This document shows, piece after piece, positions 36,368 through 41,819 of a stretch of DNA of 41,819 nt. Within the stretch, counting starts at the first letter, position 1. Each line of letters starts with the position of its first letter. A program made the translations under genes and the position numbers. The notes beneath the pieces were generated by a model. That model searched no databases. It had not been told where the DNA came from and saw nothing but the letters and a program-made list of their open reading frames with translations. The stretch covers positions 1 through 41,819 of the forward strand of contig MTMB02000001.1 in the NCBI GenBank assembly GCA_002011085.2, written 5' to 3'. This stretch comes from Candidatus Geothermarchaeum rappei. GTDB lineage: Archaea; Thermoproteota; Nitrososphaeria; Geothermarchaeales; JDFR-13.

Positions 36368-36421
36368 AATATTTCCCTTAATTAGGGAAATATTTCATTC
36401 TGAAATACTTTACGAAAGTAT
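36368..36421 (+). promoter_or_regulatory. Three consecutive inverted repeats upstream of the UDP-sugar dehydrogenase operon
   Basis: The first repeat is aatatttccct (36368-36378), a 5-base loop, and agggaaatatt (36384-36394), perfect over 11 bp. The second is tatttca, ttc, tgaaata (36391-36407), 7 bp. The third is atacttt, acg, aaagtat (36405-36421), 7 bp. They overlap end to end and lie 53-106 bases before the start codon, just downstream of a TATA-like ttttatatattt. Placed between promoter and start, they could be an operator for a dimeric regulator; the regulator is unknown. Confidence 0.5.
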
Positions 36422-36473
36422 ATATCTCCCTCATATACCTATGATGCATATAGTGATTAGAAAGGAGAATTTT

Positions 36474-37436
36474 ATGGAAAATTTTTTGATTATCGGTGCA
36501 GGTGTTGTTGGAAAAGCCACAGGGCTTTCCCTCATAGAAAATAGACATAAAACTGTCTTTTTAGATATAGATACGAAGAAAGTGAATGATTTAAAAAAGG
36601 ATAATCTAAATGCAGTATCTTCCTATAGTGAATTAGGAAGTTACTTAGCCGATATCATAATGGTCTGTGTTCCAACCCCAATGGATGTTGGTGGCATGGT
36701 TCAACTGGATTATTTGAAAGAGTCCCTCACTTCTTTAGGGAAGCAGATAAATGTATTTACGAGTAAGAACCCACTTATAGTGATTAGAAGTACAGTTCCC
36801 CCGACTACTACGACGAATATCCTCATTCCTCTACTGGAGAGTATCTCAGGATTAACAGCTGGTGATGATTTCAAAGTCTGCTATCAACCTGAGTTCTTAA
36901 GAGCTTCTTCGAGCATAGAGGACTCTAAAAATCCCTGGGGTATTGTAATAGGAGAGTATGACAAGGCTTCAGGGGATATTCTGGAGAAAATTTATAATGA
37001 TATACCCGCAACTAAGTACAGAGTTAGTATTGAGACTGCTGAGATGATTAAATACATATCTAACTTTTTCAATGCGCTAAAGATCTCGTTCTCTAATGAG
37101 ATATGGCTCCTAGGGAAAAAACTTGGTTTAGACGCCAACAAAGCTCTTGAAATAGCCTCAAATATAGCAGAGGGATACTGGAATAATGGCTATGGAACCG
37201 TGGGTGGACGGCCTTATGGAGGTAGCTGTCTGCCTAAAGATACAGCTGCATTGTCATACTTCACTAGGTCAATAGGTGTTCAAATGCCTTTGTTAGACGC
37301 AACAATTGATATTAATTCGGAGATGATACGTCTTGCTACTCTAGACGAGGCTTTACCAGCCATTGATCCAGGACCTAGATGGAAGCCGTCACCAATGATT
37401 GCCACCAAGATCTTCACACATGGTGATGTAGCTTGA
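36474..37436 (+). CDS. UDP-glucose/GDP-mannose dehydrogenase family, C-terminal domain missing
   Basis: The N-terminal Rossmann motif is GAGVVG, and the catalytic-cysteine motif GGSCLPKDTAAL is present with YQPEFLRASSSIEDSKNP before it, so the NAD-binding and central domains appear complete. The 320 residues stop about 40 after the central helix, where the UDP-binding C-terminal domain (about 110-120 residues) should begin; the usual 'G-x-AFK...D-R-S-x-P' sequence is absent. I see no frame interruption, so this is a real short form rather than a broken gene. The start was chosen as ATG 36474, with aaaggag 7 bases upstream, rather than ATG 36441. Its stop overlaps the TTG start of the glycosyltransferase (TTGA), a strong functional link. 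Confidence 0.86.
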   Translation: MENFLIIGAGVVGKATGLSLIENRHKTVFLDIDTKKVNDLKKDNLNAVSSYSELGSYLADIIMVCVPTPMDVGGMVQLDYLKESLTSLGKQINVFTSKNPLIVIRSTVPPTTTTNILIPLLESISGLTAGDDFKVCYQPEFLRASSSIEDSKNPWGIVIGEYDKASGDILEKIYNDIPATKYRVSIETAEMIKYISNFFNALKISFSNEIWLLGKKLGLDANKALEIASNIAEGYWNNGYGTVGGRPYGGSCLPKDTAALSYFTRSIGVQMPLLDATIDINSEMIRLATLDEALPAIDPGPRWKPSPMIATKIFTHGDVA

Positions 37437-38701
37437 TAGCCACTCTACTAGAGTTCTTCAGATTCCTATTTGGTGGACAGCTGACGCTGTTCCTAATAAT
37501 TGTAGGATATTTTTGGGGGGTTTGGTCCTTGAAGCTTGTTCTAAGTAGATCATATAAACCCGTTAAAAACGGATACTCATCTCCCGTAACCGTATTAGTT
37601 CCCACGTATAACGAGGATACTGATATTTTACATAAGTCTCTAAATAAGATAAAAAGTTATCCAGATAATGTCGTATCAGAGATTATAGTTATAACTGATA
37701 CACGTGAACCTGATCTAGTTTCAGATATCCTTTCTAATTTTGCCGAAGACGCTAGATTTAAGGTGCTCTCTTCAGACCCTGGTAAAAGACCTGCATTAGC
37801 ATTAGGCATAGCGTCGTCTAAGGAAGATATCATTGTCGTGATAGAGTCTGATACGTTTGTAAATAATCAGACGATCCCCGAATTAATAAAGCCTTTTGAA
37901 GACCCCGACGTAGGTGGTGTAGTGGCAGATCAGAGAATATACAAACCATATACAAATATCGCAAGTTTCTTTAATATGGTAAGTGAAAGAATAAAGTACC
38001 TTATTACAGTGCCTATGTTAAGTATATTCAATCAAGTGACTGTTCTAGGCGGTCGCTGCGTAGCTTACCGTAAAAAAGCGGTTCTTCCCCTCTTATCCGA
38101 CATGTTAGATGAGAAGTTCATCAGAACCCAATGTATATCTGGGGATGATGGACGTTTCACATCTTTACTCTTGGAGAATGGTTGGAAGACTAAATATCAA
38201 TCAACTTCTTATGTAGAGACAGTATCTCCATCTACAATAAGAGGTCTCCTTAAACAACGGTTAAGATGGTTTAGGAATAGTGCTAGGAGAACATCGAGGG
38301 CGCTTACTTGGGATGGTTTGTGGGTATGGAAAAAAGGAGCAGCTCTATTACAGATGTTATCTACATGGGTAAATACGGTTATGATGCTACTTATGCTATA
38401 TGTATTCGTAAATAGCATCCTATCCTTGAACTGGTTCTGGTTTGGAACGACTTGGTTCGATATAATATTGAGGATAGGGATCCTGTCTCTGGGGTTAGTG
38501 TTGACAAGGTTTGTAAAGATACTCTTCCCAATACGTGGAGGAAAGAAAAGGAAGTGGCTATGGCTAATATTGCTACCATGGTTTCTCTTCACGATGTTCT
38601 GGGTTAAAATATATTCTCTAGTAACCATGAACAAACAGGGATGGCTATCAAGAAAACACAATGGTCCCGGTGGTTTTTACACCATAGAAATAGAAAACTA
38701 G
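37433..38701 (+). CDS. Family 2 glycosyltransferase, hyaluronan/cellulose-synthase-like
   Basis: A 422-residue membrane processive glycosyltransferase. One to two N-terminal helices (FLIIVGYFWGVW) are followed by a GT-A domain: VLVPTYNEDTDILHKSL (nucleotide-binding), IESDTF (the DxD-type motif), GGRCVAYRKKAVL, SGDDGRFT, and the processivity motif QRLRWFRNS (QxxRW). Three to four C-terminal helices follow (for example VNTVMMLLMLYVFVNSIL, WLWLILLPWFLFTMFWVKIY). The domain order is that of HasA/NodC/BcsA-type enzymes. With the coupled UDP-sugar dehydrogenase, it probably polymerises a uronic-acid-containing surface or exopolysaccharide (inference). The start is TTG 37433, overlapping the preceding stop. 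Confidence 0.87.
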   Translation: MIATLLEFFRFLFGGQLTLFLIIVGYFWGVWSLKLVLSRSYKPVKNGYSSPVTVLVPTYNEDTDILHKSLNKIKSYPDNVVSEIIVITDTREPDLVSDILSNFAEDARFKVLSSDPGKRPALALGIASSKEDIIVVIESDTFVNNQTIPELIKPFEDPDVGGVVADQRIYKPYTNIASFFNMVSERIKYLITVPMLSIFNQVTVLGGRCVAYRKKAVLPLLSDMLDEKFIRTQCISGDDGRFTSLLLENGWKTKYQSTSYVETVSPSTIRGLLKQRLRWFRNSARRTSRALTWDGLWVWKKGAALLQMLSTWVNTVMMLLMLYVFVNSILSLNWFWFGTTWFDIILRIGILSLGLVLTRFVKILFPIRGGKKRKWLWLILLPWFLFTMFWVKIYSLVTMNKQGWLSRKHNGPGGFYTIEIEN

Positions 38702-38755
38702 ATTCAGTCCACCCGTATATATTTTTAGATTATCTTCTTCATAGTATTTTTTAGA

Positions 38756-39985
38756 ATGAGTTTTTTAATGACAGACTTCGCGATAATAGGGATTGCAGTT
38801 TTCCTCGGTATAATTGGAGGTAGATTTTTCGATAAAATCGGTATTCCTGAGGTAGTAGGTATCGTATTAATTGGTGTGATCCTAGGAGAGTCGTTTTTAG
38901 GAATATTAAGCATTGAAAGACTTGATCACTATAAACCACTCGTTGACCTTGCCTTAGCATTCTTTGGTTTTTTTATCGGGGCTGAACTAAAATTTGAGGA
39001 GTTGAGAAAGTTAGGCCTAATAATATTATCTATACTAAGCTTTGAAGTCATATTTACATTTTCAATTGTCGCTACTGGAGTCTACCTATTTACCGGCGAG
39101 CCACTTCTCGCTATCCTATTTGGGACTCTCGCTATCTCAACCGCGCCAGCTGCCACTGCAGATGTTATATGGGAATATGGAGCGGCTGGGGAACTGACTA
39201 CAACAATATTAGCTCTGGTTGGGTTCGACGACATTGCAACAGTCTTTGTATATTCCATTACAAGTACCTATGTAATTGCGTCCCTCGAGCATATTCAACT
39301 CTCCATTCTCGATGCATTGGGGTACTTTATGAATAACATAGGGTTGGCGATTGTGATAGGTACTTTATTTGGTGCAATAATGACTTTATTCATCCGTATT
39401 CTACATAAGAAAAAAGATGTTTTTGTAATGGCTATAGGAATAGTCATTCTTACAAGTGGAATTGCTGAGATTTTCGAGGCTTCTGAGATTATATCTACGA
39501 TGATAGTTGGCATATTATTTGCAAACTTCTACAAGGGATCCGACTCGGCTATAGATACGATTAGGGAGCTGAGTGCTCCCATATTCACAGTCTTCTTCGT
39601 CCTGATAGGTGCGAGGATGAATATTTCTCTTCTTCCTGTATTGGGCTTAACAGGAGTGATATACCTTGGGTTAAGTATGCTTGGCAAGACCAGCGGCTCT
39701 ACATTTGGTGCGTGGCTTGCTAAGGCAGGTGATAATATTAAGAAAAACATAGGTATTTCTCTATATTCCCAAGCAGGGATAGCCCTTGGACTGGCAACCC
39801 ATCTATATTTCTCACTGAAAGAATTAGGTCCGATAGGTATAGAATATGGAACTAGAATAGTAAACACACTAATTTCCGCTACACTTATACTTTTGATAAT
39901 AGGTCCTATAATGGTGAAATTGGCGCTCCGCAGGGCAGGTGAGATAGGTCGTATTAGACGTGAAGAGCTAGTATTTGAGAAATAA
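38756..39985 (+). CDS. Cation:proton antiporter, CPA2 (KefB/NapA) family
   Basis: A 409-residue membrane protein with about 11-12 transmembrane helices. The paired acidic residues of CPA2 antiporters appear in LVGFDDIATVFVYS, and the typical start FLGIIGGRFFDKIGIPEVVGIVLIGVILG and the segment FGTLAISTAPAATADVI (unwound helix) are visible. The C-terminal AGIALGLATHL and IVNTLISATLILLIIGPIM fit as well. There is no cytosolic TrkA-N domain, so it is NapA- rather than KefC-like. It lies 54 bases after the glycosyltransferase and may share its transcript, but the link is not obvious. ATG 38768 is an alternative start. Confidence 0.88.
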   Translation: MSFLMTDFAIIGIAVFLGIIGGRFFDKIGIPEVVGIVLIGVILGESFLGILSIERLDHYKPLVDLALAFFGFFIGAELKFEELRKLGLIILSILSFEVIFTFSIVATGVYLFTGEPLLAILFGTLAISTAPAATADVIWEYGAAGELTTTILALVGFDDIATVFVYSITSTYVIASLEHIQLSILDALGYFMNNIGLAIVIGTLFGAIMTLFIRILHKKKDVFVMAIGIVILTSGIAEIFEASEIISTMIVGILFANFYKGSDSAIDTIRELSAPIFTVFFVLIGARMNISLLPVLGLTGVIYLGLSMLGKTSGSTFGAWLAKAGDNIKKNIGISLYSQAGIALGLATHLYFSLKELGPIGIEYGTRIVNTLISATLILLIIGPIMVKLALRRAGEIGRIRREELVFEK

Positions 39986-40142
39986 TAATCTGCAGAATCA
40001 TACAGGTTTATTTATTAAATAATTCCTCACTTTAAGGTCTAAAGATACTAATAATAACGTAAAATAATTTTTTATTATAAGTTGCCATATAGCGAAACAT
40101 AAGTTTTAGATAACTACACAGGTTACGGAGGGAGATAATATA

Positions 40143-41690
40143 ATGACAAATAAATTCATACTTGCATTTGACATAGGTACTACTACTATTAAAGCAGGTC
40201 TGGTCAATACCTCTGACTTTCTTGTATCCTCAAAATCATCAATCCCCTCTAGGATAGAATATCCTCATCATGGATGGGCTGAGCAAGACCCAAATATCCT
40301 ATGGAATCAGGTTGTGGAGCTGACTCATAGACTTTTTTCAGAATCAGATGACGCGTCACCAGAAGAAATATTGGGGATAATCTTCACTGCTCACATGGCA
40401 GGTGTTCTACCCATTGATAGTTCTGGTTATCCCCTTCGAAACATAATAATATGGCTTGATGAACGTGCTGCAGGCCTTCCCGAGGATATATGGGCTGGCT
40501 TTCCCAAAATAGAGGGATACAACCTATTTAGACTACTTAAGTTCCTGAGATATACTGGTGGAGCACCTAGTAAAACAGGCAAAGACCCGCTTTCAAAAAT
40601 AATCTGGATCCGAAAGCATGAGCCCGATATCTACAGTAAAACTAGTAAATTTCTGGATGTAAAGGGTTTTCTAATATTTAGGTGCACCGGATCTATTGTG
40701 ACTAGTCAAGACGAGGCTCATTTGACATGGCTTGTAGATGCACGTAAAAACCGTGCAATTTGGGAATCTTCGTTACTTAAAGATTATAAGCTATCAATAG
40801 ATATGTTTCCCGAGATCAGAGACTCTATTGAAGTCGCGGGAAAACTATCACCTGAAGCATCTAGTGAACTAGGATTAAAAACTGGTATACCTGTCCTTGT
40901 CGGATCAGGTGATGTCGCATCTGCTGCCATTGGATCTGGAGCTATTAATGATTCGGAACCTCATATATACATAGGAACAAGTGATTGGATAGCTGCACAT
41001 ATCAGCAGGCGGAAAACAGACCTCTCTCATTATATTGGCAGCCTATTAAGTGCTATACCACGAAAGTATCTCTTGATTGCGGAGCAGGAGGTGGCGGCTG
41101 GCGCTGTTGAATGGATGATGAGTCTCCTCGGTTTTAGTGAGAGAGATTATTCTTCTGTGGAAGAAGCTGTAAATAAATCCCCCATAGGGGCTAATAACCT
41201 CCTATTCTTTCCATGGCTTTATGGTGAAAGATCTCCAGTTGATGACCCCTCACTTAGAGGCGGCTTGATAAACTTTTCCTTTACACATAGTAAAGGAGAT
41301 GTCCTGAGAGCCGTTATGGAGGGGGTCGCGTATAACATTAAATGGGCCTACACACATTTCTCTAAGATAACGGGCTCCAATAATCAGTTAAATATAGTGG
41401 GTGGCGGTGCATTATTCGATGTCTGGTGTCAAATAATAGCAGATGTCCTTAACATTAAGATTAGGCGGATGAGAGATCCTGGAGATGCATGTCTAAGAGG
41501 GGCCGCAACGATAGCTGCCGTAGGCCTAGATATCTATAATGACTTCGCTGAGGCCGTTGCCCATTATCAGGTGGACAAAATATTTGTACCAAATGAGTCC
41601 GCTGCCAGAACCTACGACAAGTTATTCAGGATATTCAAGGAATTCTACAGTAAAAATAGAAAGATATTCGGTATGTTAAACCCACATTGA
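40143..41690 (+). CDS. FGGY-family carbohydrate kinase (xylulokinase-like)
   Basis: A 515-residue sugar kinase. The N-terminal phosphate-1 motif is FDIGTTTIKAGLV, the FGGY core includes HHGWAEQDPNILW, IIIWLDERA and DVKGFLIFRCTG, and GSGDVASAAIGSGA, NIVGGGALFDVWCQIIADVL and ACLRGAATIAAVGL are the phosphate-2 and adenosine motifs. The FGGY signature 2 region is RAVMEGVAYNIKW. The HHGWAEQDP pattern and no glycerol-specific signature favour xylulokinase or a related pentulose kinase; substrate cannot be fixed, and no isomerase is nearby. Start ATG 40143 has ggagggagat about 6 bases upstream. It is transcribed convergently with the partial gene at the right edge. Confidence 0.87.
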   Translation: MTNKFILAFDIGTTTIKAGLVNTSDFLVSSKSSIPSRIEYPHHGWAEQDPNILWNQVVELTHRLFSESDDASPEEILGIIFTAHMAGVLPIDSSGYPLRNIIIWLDERAAGLPEDIWAGFPKIEGYNLFRLLKFLRYTGGAPSKTGKDPLSKIIWIRKHEPDIYSKTSKFLDVKGFLIFRCTGSIVTSQDEAHLTWLVDARKNRAIWESSLLKDYKLSIDMFPEIRDSIEVAGKLSPEASSELGLKTGIPVLVGSGDVASAAIGSGAINDSEPHIYIGTSDWIAAHISRRKTDLSHYIGSLLSAIPRKYLLIAEQEVAAGAVEWMMSLLGFSERDYSSVEEAVNKSPIGANNLLFFPWLYGERSPVDDPSLRGGLINFSFTHSKGDVLRAVMEGVAYNIKWAYTHFSKITGSNNQLNIVGGGALFDVWCQIIADVLNIKIRRMRDPGDACLRGAATIAAVGLDIYNDFAEAVAHYQVDKIFVPNESAARTYDKLFRIFKEFYSKNRKIFGMLNPH

Positions 41691-41693
41691 TTT

Positions 41694-41819
41694 TTAGTCT
41701 TTGGTAAACAACTCATTCACTACATGCTTAAACAGATACTCCACCATGTTTGGCGGCATTTCATGCATCAGCATATTAATTAAAGCCATATCGCCGCTGA
41801 TACCCCTCGAAATTCCAAG
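41694..41819 (-). CDS. Partial coding sequence at the right edge (C-terminus only)
   Basis: On the minus strand a frame is open from the window edge to a stop at 41694-41696. The visible 41 residues begin LGISRGISGDMALINMLM, continue HEMPPNMVEYLFKHVVNEL and end FTKD; they look like a helical C-terminus with normal codon-like composition. The rest of the gene is outside. I do not recognise the family. The frame is short, so a chance frame cannot be wholly excluded. Confidence 0.45.
   Translation of the reverse strand, partial: LGISRGISGDMALINMLMHEMPPNMVEYLFKHVVNELFTKD

Overview
This window is chromosomal DNA from a hyperthermophilic-type archaeon of the Thermoproteota (Crenarchaeota). The evidence is an archaeal 23S rRNA not followed by 5S, an unlinked 5S gene, archaeal SRP 7S RNA, TiaS, Sm-like protein, aPelota, archaeal DnaG, Alba, Sec61-beta, archaeal-type PPAT, TyrRS, TrpRS and PheRS, and the archaeal families DUF1512 and DUF2070. 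Protein-coding DNA is AT-rich, so GC-rich islands mark the RNA genes. A recognisable RNase P RNA argues against the Thermoproteaceae, which have minimised it. The genus cannot be named from this view. There is no CRISPR array, insertion sequence, prophage or other obvious mobile element; this is mostly core genome.

Layout. 1-790: 3' end of 23S rRNA, then RNase P RNA closed by a perfect 17-bp P1 helix. 0.8-8.4 kb: a stand-alone RAM-domain protein, tiaS, an Sm-like protein, acs, mdh, SRP RNA, a GltD-like flavoprotein, and tRNAs Ala(TGC), Ser(GCT), Val(TAC) and Ala(GGC), all with encoded CCA. 8.4-13.1 kb: a TtuA-type tRNA thiolase overlapping an M50 site-2 protease, a small two-helix membrane protein with pilin-like topology, and dnaG followed by a divergent pelota. 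13.3-19.6 kb: a TOPRIM protein overlapping tyrS, then pheT, pheS and trpS, which together are all the aromatic aminoacyl-tRNA synthetases. A GC-rich double-hairpin RNA resembling an H/ACA guide lies between pheT and tyrS. 19.5-27.3 kb: coaD, methionine aminopeptidase, a membrane zinc-ribbon protein abutting DUF1512, 5S rRNA, a SWIM-type protein with a 39-aa membrane microprotein, then RPA, Alba, DUF2070 and Sec61-beta.

27.4-41.8 kb is more metabolic and accessory: an amidohydrolase, an ArsB/NhaD-type transporter, conserved unknowns, an epimerase-like protein, an SDR lacking the usual catalytic Tyr/Lys pair, class II fumarase, a four-helix membrane protein, acyl-CoA dehydrogenase, a UDP-sugar dehydrogenase that stops before its C-terminal domain and overlaps a hyaluronan-synthase-like glycosyltransferase, a CPA2 antiporter and an FGGY kinase. 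Three consecutive inverted repeats precede the dehydrogenase/glycosyltransferase pair.

The theme of the first two thirds is information processing: tRNA maturation, modification and charging, ribosome rescue, RNA guides, DNA compaction and secretion. Translation starts vary: several genes have a GGTGAT or GGAGG Shine-Dalgarno sequence, including with GTG or TTG starts, while others look leaderless. Some starts below were therefore set by the ribosome-binding site rather than by the longest open frame.
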